64,000 bases of DNA from GCA-001735895 sp964651385. Its GTDB lineage: Bacteria > Pseudomonadota > Gammaproteobacteria > GCA-001735895. The translations under genes were made by a program, and so were the position numbers. The notes beneath the pieces are model-generated. The model saw only the letters and a program-made list of their open reading frames with translations. It was not told where the DNA came from and ran no database searches. The stretch covers positions 1 to 64,000 of the forward strand of contig CAZYYM010000001.1 in assembly GCA_964651385.1 (NCBI GenBank), written 5' to 3'. This document shows, piece after piece, positions 26,279 to 34,395 of this stretch. The stretch's first letter is position 1. Each line of letters begins with the position of its first letter.

Positions 26279-28210
26279 TTACTGCGACAGGTATTTTTGC
26301 TGGCGATAAGCAAACATAGGCCACAGAGCATGCGCTTTTGCCTCCTCGGCAAAATTTGATATGACGCTCGTTTCGATCAATACCTTATCGCGATATTTAA
26401 ACTGTTTCGCCCCTTTCCTGGGCATATGCACGACGACGTCATTACCGGCCATATAGGCGTGAGTATCGTCATATTGCATCATGGCGCGTCCCCGAAACTG
26501 CTCGGGTAGCGTCATAAGATTGTGCCCGATAATTGGATGAGAACTGCTAATGCCCATTAATCCCAACAGCGTGGGCACCAGATCAATTTGACTGGCTATT
26601 CGAGTGTAGTTTAACGGTTCAATATCAGGACCAAGGATAAGACCTGGAATGTGAAACTTATCGATGGGTACGAGTGATGCGCCAAACACGCGGGTATCGT
26701 GATCCGCTACTATCAGAAAATAGGTATTATCCCAATAAGGCTGATTACGCGCCTTATCGAAAAACTGTCCGAGTGAAAAATCCGCATATTTAACGGCGTT
26801 ATTCACCGTGTTTTTTTCGGCATCGAATAGTTCAAACTTTCCGTCGGGGAACTGAAATGGCGAGTGATTACTCGAAGTAAAAGCAAGCAGAAACCGCGGC
26901 TTATCGGTAGCTGCCATAAGTTCTTCATCCAGGCGCCCAAATAAATCTTCATCGGATACTCCCCAGGTGCCTCGAAACGATGCATTCGGAAAGTCGTTTT
27001 GATCGGTTACACGATCAAATCCATTGGCCAGAAAAAAACCTGCCATATTATCGAAGTGACTCTCCCCCCCATAAATGAACTGAGTGTCATAGTTCTGTTG
27101 TTTGAGAATACCGGCAATGGTTGGGAAATTTTGTTGTGCCAGGCCAAGCTTCAATACACTGCGCGAAGGCGATGGAGGAAAACCCGAGACTACGGCCTCT
27201 ATGCCGCGCGCAGACCGGGTTCCAGTCGCATAAAGGCTAGACATCCAGAATCCCTGCTCTGAAAGTTTATCCAGTTCCGGGGTAACACCGATACCGCCAA
27301 GTTTGGACGAAAATCCGGCGCCCATGCTTTCTTCGAGAATGATTACCAGATTTGGCAACGATTTTTTACCAATAGATTCCTGTTTATGCCAGGTAGACAA
27401 CGGATCATCGCCGAAGTGATCGAGTGGAATATGGGAACACTGACGGACAATTGCCACCATATTTGCAGTATCTATTTTACCATAGGCAACTGTATCGGAC
27501 TCCTCGTTCCTCAAATTGACAATGGCCTCCAATAAACTATAGGTCGAATTCAGACCCAGTTTATTGACTAGCTGGTCATTGGTGAAAGCCGCGATACTGG
27601 CATTCGCCGGTCTATGCTGGAAACTAGAGCGCGCACCGATTAAAAGCACAATTGAAAAAATTGGCAATAGCAGCAAACGCATCCACCAGGGGAAGGGTAC
27701 GATATCTGTATAAATCTGCACATTAAATTGCGCCAGATAGGTAATTAACAGGGCCAGCAAAATGGAGGCCCCGACGAAATGCCAGGGATACTCAAGCAAC
27801 GATGTTTTGACGACTTCAATTGGCGTTTCAAGGTATTCGAAAAAAAGTCGATTGGGTCGAGTATCAAACTGATCGATAAATGCGGGTGTACTGATTTCCA
27901 TAAATACAATGATTACTGTAGTGATAGAAAACCAGTATTGAGATATAAGCCGGAATAAGGTGTTTAAAAATATAGTTTCCGGCAACAGCAATAACAAAAC
28001 GGCCGGAATAAACCATAAGTAACAGATGATAATAATATCGAAGCGCACCCCAAAGCCAATGATCCTGATCGCATTGCTCCAGGACTGTATTCGACCGTTC
28101 TTCCATATCATGAATAGCAGGCGGGCTGTAGACAACAACATCAACAACAACAAGCTGTATCGGAAAAATGGATAAAGGGAATATTCTGAAAATAGCAAAT
28201 TATCGTTCAT
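26279..28210 (-). CDS. LTA synthase-like phosphoglycerol/phosphoethanolamine transferase (alkaline-phosphatase superfamily)
   Basis: A 643-residue protein with five N-terminal membrane helices (about residues 10-210) and a periplasmic sulfatase-type domain. Metal and nucleophile sites are visible: NLVIILEESMGAGF (E ligand), YATGTRSARGIEAV (catalytic threonine) and IVADHDTRVFG (D and H ligands). Related enzymes include LtaS and MdoB, which use phosphatidylglycerol to attach glycerol phosphate to lipoteichoic acid or membrane glucans; phosphoethanolamine transferases are a more distant alternative. In a Gram-negative the likely targets are LPS core, osmoregulated glucans or a glycolipid. Confidence 0.85.
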   Translation of the reverse strand: MNDNLLFSEYSLYPFFRYSLLLLMLLSTARLLFMIWKNGRIQSWSNAIRIIGFGVRFDIIIICYLWFIPAVLLLLLPETIFLNTLFRLISQYWFSITTVIIVFMEISTPAFIDQFDTRPNRLFFEYLETPIEVVKTSLLEYPWHFVGASILLALLITYLAQFNVQIYTDIVPFPWWMRLLLLPIFSIVLLIGARSSFQHRPANASIAAFTNDQLVNKLGLNSTYSLLEAIVNLRNEESDTVAYGKIDTANMVAIVRQCSHIPLDHFGDDPLSTWHKQESIGKKSLPNLVIILEESMGAGFSSKLGGIGVTPELDKLSEQGFWMSSLYATGTRSARGIEAVVSGFPPSPSRSVLKLGLAQQNFPTIAGILKQQNYDTQFIYGGESHFDNMAGFFLANGFDRVTDQNDFPNASFRGTWGVSDEDLFGRLDEELMAATDKPRFLLAFTSSNHSPFQFPDGKFELFDAEKNTVNNAVKYADFSLGQFFDKARNQPYWDNTYFLIVADHDTRVFGASLVPIDKFHIPGLILGPDIEPLNYTRIASQIDLVPTLLGLMGISSSHPIIGHNLMTLPEQFRGRAMMQYDDTHAYMAGNDVVVHMPRKGAKQFKYRDKVLIETSVISNFAEEAKAHALWPMFAYRQQKYLSQ

Positions 28211-28244
28211 TATTATCTGCTAAGCCGATCGAGCTACTTCGCAA

Positions 28245-29558
28245 TCAAGCATGCTGAGGAAATTGACGGTGAAAATCAACTTGCACCTCCCTATGCCGAC
28301 TAAGGTTCTGCAAAGTTAAATGAGCAGAATCCAATTGATCGATCATCACTCTCGAAACACCGGCTGCCTGAATATCGGCGCTATCAGAGATGATCCGATG
28401 GTAGTGTGGCGTATAACCAATCCATTGACCATCGTTGATTGCCTGCTCCCATAGCACTGATACCGCAGATCCGATATGCCGATTAAGTTCCCTGGCTTTT
28501 AATATTGCCGAAAGATCGTGCATTTCCCTGCTTCTTGCCTTTCTGGTCGCCTTGTCGATTTGATCAGGCAGCGTCGCTGCTTTAGTACCCTCTCGCGGAG
28601 AAAAAGTGAAGATATGCATATGCCCGAATCCGATACTTTCTATATAAGCCAGTGTTTGCCGCCACTCATCACTGGTTTCGCCAGGGAAACCCACAATCAA
28701 ATCGGTGGTAATATTAAAGAGCGGAATAGTTTCGCGTGCTTTTTCAACAACACGCCTGTATTCCACCGTTTTACAGCGTCGGGACATACGCTTTAGCACA
28801 CTATCGCAGCCACTTTGAATCGGCAAATGCATATGCGGCATTAACCGCGAATCATGAAACAATTCGAAAAAATTGGCGTCTAAATCCCATGGCTCAACCG
28901 AGGCGAGGCGAATCCTGGGTATCTCGGTTCGAGCCAGAATTTCACTCAAAAGAGCATAAAGATTACTACCGATATCACTACCATATCCACCGACATGGAC
29001 ACCGGTAATGACAACTTCCTGGATACCGCTGCTGTGCAGAAAATTGATTTCCGATACTATTTCATCGATATTTCGACTACGCTCCTGGCCACGTGCGATA
29101 GTGACAATACAGTAGCTACAACGATATCGACAGCCGTCCTGAACTTTAATGAACGCTCGGTGTCTTCCGCGTATAAACAGGGTGTTCCCGATTTCAACTT
29201 CAATATTACTGGGCGAAATATCAAAATATTCCAATAAATTTTCGACCAGATTTTCCTTGTCGGCGTTACCGACAACGAGATCGACCCCCAAATAGCGTTT
29301 TACCGCTTCCGCATTTAAACTGGCATGACAACCCGTAACGACTAATCCGGCATCGGGATTACTGCGATGTAATCGACTAATTTGCTGACGAGATTTGCGA
29401 TCGGCTTCGCAGGTAACCGCGCAGGAATTAAACACGACAATATCGGCATCCTGACAATCACTGGTGACCTGGTGACCAAGCTTCATTAGCTGATTCCCCC
29501 AGAGTTCCAGTTCGGCTTCGTTAAGCCTGCAGCCCAGCGCCTGAAAGTTAAAATTCAC
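28245..29558 (-). CDS. mtaB: tRNA t6A37 methylthiotransferase MtaB
   Basis: Radical-SAM enzyme converting t6A37 to ms2t6A37 in ANN-decoding tRNAs, 437 residues. An N-terminal UPF0004 domain carries the first three cluster cysteines (ALGCRLNEAE, FNSCAVTCEAD, VTGCHASLNA). The radical-SAM motif CRYRCSYC gives the CX3CX2C arrangement (about residue 142). A C-terminal TRAM-like region follows. Sequence features match MtaB rather than MiaB or RimO, mainly the short TRAM part and the ALGCRLN start. It is a single gene between the envelope island and the sox operon. Confidence 0.92.
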   Translation of the reverse strand: MNFNFQALGCRLNEAELELWGNQLMKLGHQVTSDCQDADIVVFNSCAVTCEADRKSRQQISRLHRSNPDAGLVVTGCHASLNAEAVKRYLGVDLVVGNADKENLVENLLEYFDISPSNIEVEIGNTLFIRGRHRAFIKVQDGCRYRCSYCIVTIARGQERSRNIDEIVSEINFLHSSGIQEVVITGVHVGGYGSDIGSNLYALLSEILARTEIPRIRLASVEPWDLDANFFELFHDSRLMPHMHLPIQSGCDSVLKRMSRRCKTVEYRRVVEKARETIPLFNITTDLIVGFPGETSDEWRQTLAYIESIGFGHMHIFTFSPREGTKAATLPDQIDKATRKARSREMHDLSAILKARELNRHIGSAVSVLWEQAINDGQWIGYTPHYHRIISDSADIQAAGVSRVMIDQLDSAHLTLQNLSRHREVQVDFHRQFPQHA

Positions 29559-29647
29559 AAATATTACCGGTCTTTAAAGAGCGCGGATAATATCAAATTT
29601 AAACCGGATTCAAATCATTTAGATTGTAATCAGCATAGTTTCCAGGT

Positions 29648-29673
29648 AAAAAAAACCCGGCCAGGCCGGGTTT
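29648..29673 (-). terminator. Intrinsic terminator of the sox operon
   Basis: On the minus strand a stem of AAACCCGGC paired with GCCGGGTTT runs straight into a run of eight T residues (complement of 29648-29655). It lies 25 bases after the soxA stop. Confidence 0.95.
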
Positions 29674-29697
29674 GAGGAAAATTAATTCGATGTATTT

Positions 29698-30531
29698 CTA
29701 TTTTCGGGTCGCCGGCCCGTTCGCTTCCAAACCGTTACTCATATAAGTCAGGAAGTACTCCAACGCTTTATATTCGTCACTTTGAGCTTTAAAAGGCTTC
29801 GCTCTCACCTGTTTATTACAGCCAGCGAATCGACGATGCGCTGTTCCAAGGCCACCCCATTTCGCCCGGTATACCGGAAAATGGGTTAAATGACCGAGCG
29901 CAGGGCTTAAACGGTCGGCACGAATATTGTTGCCAGAATAATACATATGACAATCCGCACAGGCCAGATTGAGTTGTCCTCGTTTCGTATACCAGTGTCT
30001 CTTACCACGATTATACTGAGCCAACGCACGGGGATCGTCTGGTACTTCAATATTAAAAATATTACCACGCGATTCATAGGCCATATAGGCGGTCAAGGCT
30101 GTGATTGCACCCTTTTTATATTTTAAAGGTTTTTCACCAGCAGCCTTACGACAGTCATTTATGGCACTTTCCAGCGTCACGATTTTACCGGTCTTGCTAT
30201 CAAATTTCGGATAAAGATGACGAACACCCGGTTTACCGAAACAATCATTATAAGTACTGCCGTTAGCAAAAGGTTTGTTATACATCCCTTCACCTTTTTC
30301 GATATCAATTTCGTAGGGCGCAAACTCTTCTATCGATTCAAAGGTTGCCCGGGATGCCGCATCAATCGAGTAAATACCATCGATAAAATCCGCCTTCGCC
30401 GTATCCGGAAAGCGATCAATATAATACTGCTGGAATGCTTTCAGATCCGTCGCAGGTGTCGATGCCATTGCAAGCGTACTAATCGAACCTGCCATTAGTC
30501 CCGCTACAATTGCATGAATAATTCTACGCAT
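29698..30531 (-). CDS. soxA: Sulfur-oxidation cytochrome c SoxA (monoheme type)
   Basis: Catalytic subunit of the periplasmic SoxAX complex, which joins thiosulfate to the SoxY swinging-arm cysteine. The start is the ATG at 30529-30531 with GAGGGGGT upstream; it gives a 277-residue precursor with a Sec signal (ending LAMA). The C-terminal heme motif is CADCH and the active-site cysteine ligand lies in the conserved stretch FAGCNKQVRAKPF. The N-terminal domain has no CXXCH; instead cysteines occur in NDCFGKPG and NDCRKAAG, as in single-heme SoxA. Last gene of soxXYZA. Confidence 0.95.
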   Translation of the reverse strand: MRRIIHAIVAGLMAGSISTLAMASTPATDLKAFQQYYIDRFPDTAKADFIDGIYSIDAASRATFESIEEFAPYEIDIEKGEGMYNKPFANGSTYNDCFGKPGVRHLYPKFDSKTGKIVTLESAINDCRKAAGEKPLKYKKGAITALTAYMAYESRGNIFNIEVPDDPRALAQYNRGKRHWYTKRGQLNLACADCHMYYSGNNIRADRLSPALGHLTHFPVYRAKWGGLGTAHRRFAGCNKQVRAKPFKAQSDEYKALEYFLTYMSNGLEANGPATRK

Positions 30532-30571
30532 TATGGTTACCCCCTCATTGTTAATGTTATAGTCTAAGAGT

Positions 30572-30883
30572 CTATTTGACCTTTGCAGTCTGTGTTGCAG
30601 ACGCACCCTGATTATCGATCCAGGATATTGTCAACATATCGCCTTTAGCTCCATCGTATTTAAAAGACAGGTACGGGTTTTTCGATACCGCCGTGCCCCA
30701 ATAGGCCTCCAGTACCGTTTTATCGCCTGCTTTGGCAAAAACTTCCTGGATAAAATGAGCCGGTATTTTCTTGCCGGTTTTCTTGTTCTTGCGTAACCCC
30801 GTTTCCATCGGATGGCTCATCAATACTTTGGCAATTACCTTGCCACCCTTTTCTTTTGCTCGAATCTTTATTTTCTTTGCCAT
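30572..30883 (-). CDS. soxZ: Thiosulfate-oxidation carrier subunit SoxZ
   Basis: A 103-residue immunoglobulin-fold protein that pairs with SoxY. Signature parts are KVLMSHPMETGLRKN, KKIPAHFIQEV, WGTAVSKNPYLSF and a C-terminal WIDNQG. It has no signal peptide, as is usual: SoxZ is carried through the Tat system with SoxY. It is placed 15 bases after soxY and 40 bases before soxA. Confidence 0.96.
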   Translation of the reverse strand: MAKKIKIRAKEKGGKVIAKVLMSHPMETGLRKNKKTGKKIPAHFIQEVFAKAGDKTVLEAYWGTAVSKNPYLSFKYDGAKGDMLTISWIDNQGASATQTAKVK

Positions 30884-30898
30884 ACCTATTCTCCTCAG

Positions 30899-31351
30899 TT
30901 AACCGCCGCAACCACCGATAGTGACTTTGACCTCTTGTCTGGCAGCATGCAAAGCACCACCAGCTTTGACAACAGCGAGAACATCGCTGGTCTTACCCAT
31001 TTTGATTCGGGTTGAAACAAAACCCTCTGAACCATGCAAATTAAATGACGCAATCATCGGCGTTGGATTGCCGCTGACTACGATAGAGATCGACTCGGTA
31101 TTGGCAATTGACGAAGTCACCTGAACCGGCACAACCGCCCCATTTTCCGCGATTTCCGGGGCTTTGATTTTGATATCAGCGGATTCGGCATAGTCACTCG
31201 AACCCAAAGCGTCTTTCATTGCGCCTGCAGCATCTTTATTTTCAAAAGCGGCCTTGGGATAGGCAGCAAGAACGCGGCTCGGTATTAACATACCAGTTGA
31301 AACCACCAGGCCCGTCGCCAGGCTAGTCTTCAATAAAGTTCTTCGTTTCAT
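30899..31351 (-). CDS. soxY: Thiosulfate-oxidation carrier protein SoxY
   Basis: A 150-residue carrier whose C-terminal cysteine holds sulfur intermediates during thiosulfate oxidation. The C-terminus is TIGGCGG, the swinging-arm motif. A Tat signal is seen at the start (MKRRTLLKTSLATGLVV, processed near SRVLA). It is the second gene of soxXYZA, separated from soxX by 8 bases. Confidence 0.96.
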   Translation of the reverse strand: MKRRTLLKTSLATGLVVSTGMLIPSRVLAAYPKAAFENKDAAGAMKDALGSSDYAESADIKIKAPEIAENGAVVPVQVTSSIANTESISIVVSGNPTPMIASFNLHGSEGFVSTRIKMGKTSDVLAVVKAGGALHAARQEVKVTIGGCGG

Positions 31352-31359
31352 ATCAGCTC

Positions 31360-31719
31360 CTAAAGGGTATGAATAAATTCGGTAATCAGATCAATTTGCT
31401 TGTCACTCAATATGCCGTGCCTGCCGAAGGGCGGCATGGCGGTTTTCGGATTTTTGACCGTGGCATCGTAGATCTGGGCACGCAGGGCACTCTTGTCCGG
31501 GAAGCGTGCTTTCATAGCGATCAATGGTGGCCCGATATTGCCCGGCAGGTTACCGCCTGCGATGGCATGGCAGGCCAGACAGTTGCCCAGTTTGCGATTA
31601 AATGCAATTTTTTTACCTTCGGCAATCTGGGCGTCAGTAGCCGCAATGGTGGCGCCTGGTACAGCGCCTATCAATAACGCGATAGATGTAATAACAGTAG
31701 TAACAAGGCGAACTTTCAT
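31360..31719 (-). CDS. soxX: Sulfur-oxidation monoheme cytochrome c SoxX
   Basis: Electron-accepting partner of SoxA, 119 residues. Sec signal with cleavage near ATIAA; one heme site CLACH (about residue 47) and a distal methionine in TAMPPFGRHG. The ATG has a strong AAGGAGGG nine bases upstream. First gene of the operon. No soxB or soxCD lies beside it, so this operon supplies only the SoxXA and SoxYZ parts; a truncated Sox pathway with SoxB encoded elsewhere is the usual Gammaproteobacterial pattern. Confidence 0.95.
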   Translation of the reverse strand: MKVRLVTTVITSIALLIGAVPGATIAATDAQIAEGKKIAFNRKLGNCLACHAIAGGNLPGNIGPPLIAMKARFPDKSALRAQIYDATVKNPKTAMPPFGRHGILSDKQIDLITEFIHTL

Positions 31720-31733
31720 CCGCTATACCCTCC

Positions 31734-31749
31734 TTCATTTTTAAATGAA
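31734..31749. promoter_or_regulatory. Inverted repeat in the soxX leader
   Basis: TTCATTT and AAATGAA with a two-base centre form a perfect 7-2-7 dyad between the predicted sox promoter and the soxX ribosome-binding site. It may be an operator; AT-rich dyads also arise by chance. Confidence 0.35.
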
Positions 31750-31801
31750 TACCGGCAATTTGAGTGAAAAATACTTTGCCAGCTATATTTTTGTAAAGGT
31801 C

Positions 31802-31829
31802 AGAATACTGTAACAAAGTTGAATTTCAA
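31802..31829 (-). promoter_or_regulatory. Candidate sigma-70 promoter of soxXYZA
   Basis: On the minus strand TTGAAA (31829-31824) and TATTCT (31807-31802) are separated by 16 bases, giving a leader of about 75 bases before the soxX ATG at 31719. Confidence 0.5.
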
Positions 31830-31905
31830 GCCAAAATCGTATAGCTATTTATAAAGGGATATATTGTTTTTTCGGAGTTATTTAAATTGGGGTGGGGACT
31901 AGAGG

Positions 31906-31948
31906 AAAAATTGGGTTAGATACCCAGCAAGCAGATTTTATCTACCCC
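31906..31948 (-). terminator. Probable terminator after the BepA-type gene
   Basis: On the minus strand GGGTAGAT and ATCTAACCC pair with one bulge around an 18-base loop, followed by AATTTTTCC, just after the protease stop at 31952. Confidence 0.5.
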
Positions 31949-31951
31949 GTG

Positions 31952-33346
31952 TTAACGGCTCAATTCGGCCAGTTTTTCGCGCACCTTAGACTCGGTTGCA
32001 AGATCGATATCGGGAGAACCCAAAATCTGGCTATAAAGTTTAATCGCCAGATCGGGAGAGCCGGAGAGACGGTGATAGTCGGCCTGGGCTAACTTTTCAA
32101 ACAATTTCCTGCCTAGTTTACGATACAGATCGACCAGCTCAAAATATACTTTTTTATTCGCCGAATATCGATTTTCAAGCCGTCGGCCAATAGCCAAAGC
32201 CTGGTCAAATCGTCCCTCATCTTTGAGCAAATGCATCAGTTTAAGAGATAAAATGAAATCGTCCGGGTAAATTTCAAGCATTTGCCGATAAACCGCTTCA
32301 GCCCCTTGTGGTTTTTTTAAGAACTCAAGATTTTCGGCATAAACATAACCGTACCAGATATTGTCGCTGTTATTATTATATAAGGCCTTCAAGGAGGTAT
32401 TGGCTGCCACCTCCTCGCCGGATTTTATTTTTGACAATGCCTGTCGAAATTGGCCGTTACCCGGCAACATGCCATCGCTATCGCTATACAGCAAATAGTC
32501 TTTAAATAGAGGAAAGTAATCGGGGCCAGTTGAATTCACTCTGACTGGAAGTAATCGCGATTGCGCTTCCGATATACGGTTATTAGTTACCGGGTGAGTA
32601 CGTAAATACTCAATATTTTGTAGATCGGAATTCCCCGAAATTTTTCGCAGCAATTCGAAAAATTCCACCATTCCGCGACCATCGAAGCCGGCTGACTGTA
32701 ATAAATCGATACCAAGTCTATCCGCTTCGTATTCAAAATCACGGGTATAATTAATCATTGTCTGCTGACCGCTGGCCGTACCACCATAAACCAGTGCCGC
32801 GCCCAGGTCGGAGCCGCCACCAGCCAGCAATCCGGCAAGAATAGTGAGCAAAACCGTGTTACTTGTGCTGCGCGACTTTTCCATCAACTTAATCCCGTGT
32901 CTGAGGCGTACATGCGCTATTTCATGCGCTATCACCGATGCTAGCTGGTCTTGAGTCTGTGCCCTGAGAATGAGCCCGACATTGATACCAATGTAACCAC
33001 CCGGTAGTGCAAATGCATTAATGCTGTTATCGCGGACAATAAAGAAATGGTAGTCTCTGATCCTGTTGTCGAGTGTTGATAGCAACCGCGCCCCAAGATC
33101 GTTGATATATCGCTGTAATAACGCATGCGTCTCAACCAGCCCTTGCGACTCCAGTTTATCGTATATGCCCTTGCCGAGCTCGACTTCCTGGTCGATATTA
33201 AAAGCAGCATGCTCGCCGAGCAACGGTAACTCATCATCGGCAACAGAGGTTGCCAGCAAACTGGCTATCAAAAAAATAATGATCGTGGCCATAAAACGAC
33301 CATAAAATGCGCGCCAACTCTCAGAATGGGTGATTAGACTAGTCAT
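31952..33346 (-). CDS. bepA: BepA/YfgC-type M48 metalloprotease with TPR repeats
   Basis: A 464-residue periplasmic protease-chaperone for outer-membrane protein assembly. An N-terminal hydrophobic segment (about residues 19-36) acts as signal peptide. The zinc motif HEIAH (in SVIAHEIAHVRLRHG) is followed by the third ligand region FEYEADRLGIDLLQSAGFD. The C-terminal third contains tetratricopeptide-like helices (AEAVYRQMLEIYPDDF and DQALAIGRRLENRYS). The start is unclear: ATG 33346 lies only 9 bases from a perfect TATAAT (33361-33356, minus strand), while ATG 33292 gives a tighter signal peptide and a normal leader. Confidence 0.92.
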   Translation of the reverse strand: MTSLITHSESWRAFYGRFMATIIIFLIASLLATSVADDELPLLGEHAAFNIDQEVELGKGIYDKLESQGLVETHALLQRYINDLGARLLSTLDNRIRDYHFFIVRDNSINAFALPGGYIGINVGLILRAQTQDQLASVIAHEIAHVRLRHGIKLMEKSRSTSNTVLLTILAGLLAGGGSDLGAALVYGGTASGQQTMINYTRDFEYEADRLGIDLLQSAGFDGRGMVEFFELLRKISGNSDLQNIEYLRTHPVTNNRISEAQSRLLPVRVNSTGPDYFPLFKDYLLYSDSDGMLPGNGQFRQALSKIKSGEEVAANTSLKALYNNNSDNIWYGYVYAENLEFLKKPQGAEAVYRQMLEIYPDDFILSLKLMHLLKDEGRFDQALAIGRRLENRYSANKKVYFELVDLYRKLGRKLFEKLAQADYHRLSGSPDLAIKLYSQILGSPDIDLATESKVREKLAELSR

Positions 33347-33483
33347 ACAACTGGAATTATAACCGACATCCTCTTAATATTGGGGTCCTTCGTCAAACAG
33401 GCAAGTATGTTTGCCCATTATTAATGACCCATAGGTTCCTGATTCCACCAAGTATTTTCCCGTTCTTTAGGGGTATATGAAAC

Positions 33484-33828
33484 ATGCCTCGTATAAAGGA
33501 AATTATAGCCTCGGATTTATCACGGCTGCTCGAGGATGACAATCGCTTTGAAATTATTGATATTCGCACACCAGCGGAAATTGAACGTGGCGTCATCCCC
33601 GATGCAAAAATACTACCAATGCACCTCATTCCTCTCAAATTGGGGTTTTTTACCTTATCAAATAAGCAGGTAGTGATTTATTGCAGGACCGGAAGTCGCT
33701 CCGCGCAGGTCTGCCGATTTCTCAATGAGCAAGGTATCCATAATGTAATCAGTCTTCGAGGCGGCATAGTAAAATGGGCATCTAGCGGATTACCTCTGAC
33801 CCTGGAACCTGCAGAATCAATCAAGTAA
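33484..33828 (+). CDS. Single-domain rhodanese-like sulfurtransferase, 114 aa
   Basis: Cytoplasmic rhodanese domain with EIIDIRTPAEIERG and the active loop YCRTGSRSAQV, with cysteine at about residue 62. The six-residue loop CRTGSR fits GlpE/PspE-like sulfurtransferases that carry persulfide. It is divergent from the BepA gene and lies 123 bases upstream of tusA, so sulfur transfer between the two is plausible. A weak AGGGG lies upstream of the ATG. Confidence 0.88.
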   Translation: MPRIKEIIASDLSRLLEDDNRFEIIDIRTPAEIERGVIPDAKILPMHLIPLKLGFFTLSNKQVVIYCRTGSRSAQVCRFLNEQGIHNVISLRGGIVKWASSGLPLTLEPAESIK

Positions 33829-33951
33829 CTTCGAATCTCACCTGACACTGAGACAAACTGTTGCGTTTTCAAATGCCGTGGCTTATAAAGAAGGCTTATC
33901 CAGATATTTTTTCTATTGGTACCATCACTATATGATTATGAGGAATAATTC

Positions 33952-34182
33952 ATGTCGGAATACGATCGCGAACTCGATGCATCTGGCCTTAACTGCCCTC
34001 TGCCAATACTTCGTGCGAAAAAAACCCTGAGTGATATGAAGTCGGGCGAGACATTACTCATTATCTCGACTGATCCGGGGTCAGTGAAAGATTTCGAAGC
34101 TTTTTCCAGACAAACGGGCAACCCTTTACTTTCATCGGCTGACGAAGGCAATCGATTTACTTTTGTCATGAAAAAATCCTGA
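33952..34182 (+). CDS. tusA: TusA-family sulfur carrier protein
   Basis: A 76-residue protein with the family signature LDASGLNCPLPILRAKKTL, where the CPxP cysteine (residue 15) carries the persulfide. The remainder (GETLLIISTDPGSVKDF) keeps the two-layer alpha/beta fold. Paralogues serve tRNA thiolation (TusA) or sulfur-oxidation relay (DsrE/TusA). Proximity to a rhodanese and to sox genes suggests a role in sulfane-sulfur handling, but this particular copy could equally be a housekeeping TusA. Confidence 0.9.
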   Translation: MSEYDRELDASGLNCPLPILRAKKTLSDMKSGETLLIISTDPGSVKDFEAFSRQTGNPLLSSADEGNRFTFVMKKS

Positions 34183-34234
34183 CTTTTCCCCTGGCATCGA
34201 CAGGGATCGATTAATTGCAGCAAAGTGTATGATA

Positions 34235-34262
34235 TTTAGTGCATTTGTCTGTCAACCATAAT
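34235..34262 (+). promoter_or_regulatory. Candidate promoter of the ilv leader
   Basis: TTTAGT (34235-34240) and CATAAT (34257-34262) are spaced by 16 bases and predict transcription from about 34269, just ahead of the structured leader. Confidence 0.4.
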
Positions 34263-34270
34263 AAAATTTT

Positions 34271-34362
34271 AGGCCGGCGCAGGCTTGCTACAAGCTTTGG
34301 GACGGCCTGCGATTTGATCACCCAGAGACAAAAAACCAGATGCTCAGGCAATCTGGTTTTTT
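34271..34362 (+). ncRNA. Structured 5' leader with intrinsic terminator ahead of ilvI (putative attenuator)
   Basis: The leader first forms a GC-rich hairpin with competing pairings: AGGCCG (34271-34276) with CGGCCT (34303-34308), or CGCAGGC (34278-34284) with GCCTGCG (34305-34311), plus an inner GCTTG/CAAGC (34283-34287, 34291-34295). It ends in a textbook terminator: AAAAAACCAGAT (34330-34341) pairs perfectly with ATCTGGTTTTTT (34351-34362). A second CCAGA copy at 34322-34326 could compete for the same TCTGG and undo the terminator stem. No leader peptide rich in Ile, Val or Leu codons is present, so control by a bound ligand, protein or small RNA is possible. A terminator of a separate small RNA is the alternative reading. 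Confidence 0.7.
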
Positions 34363-34395
34363 AAATTCAACCTGCAAATAATTTAGAGGTTAATA

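Noticed and set aside
30532..30606. Longer SoxA start overlapping soxZ
   Set aside because: The ATG at 30531 has a strong ribosome-binding site and begins the signal peptide.
34229..34261. Possible ilv leader peptide MIFSAFVCQP
   Set aside because: No ribosome-binding site, not rich in branched-chain codons, and it lies upstream of the predicted transcription start.
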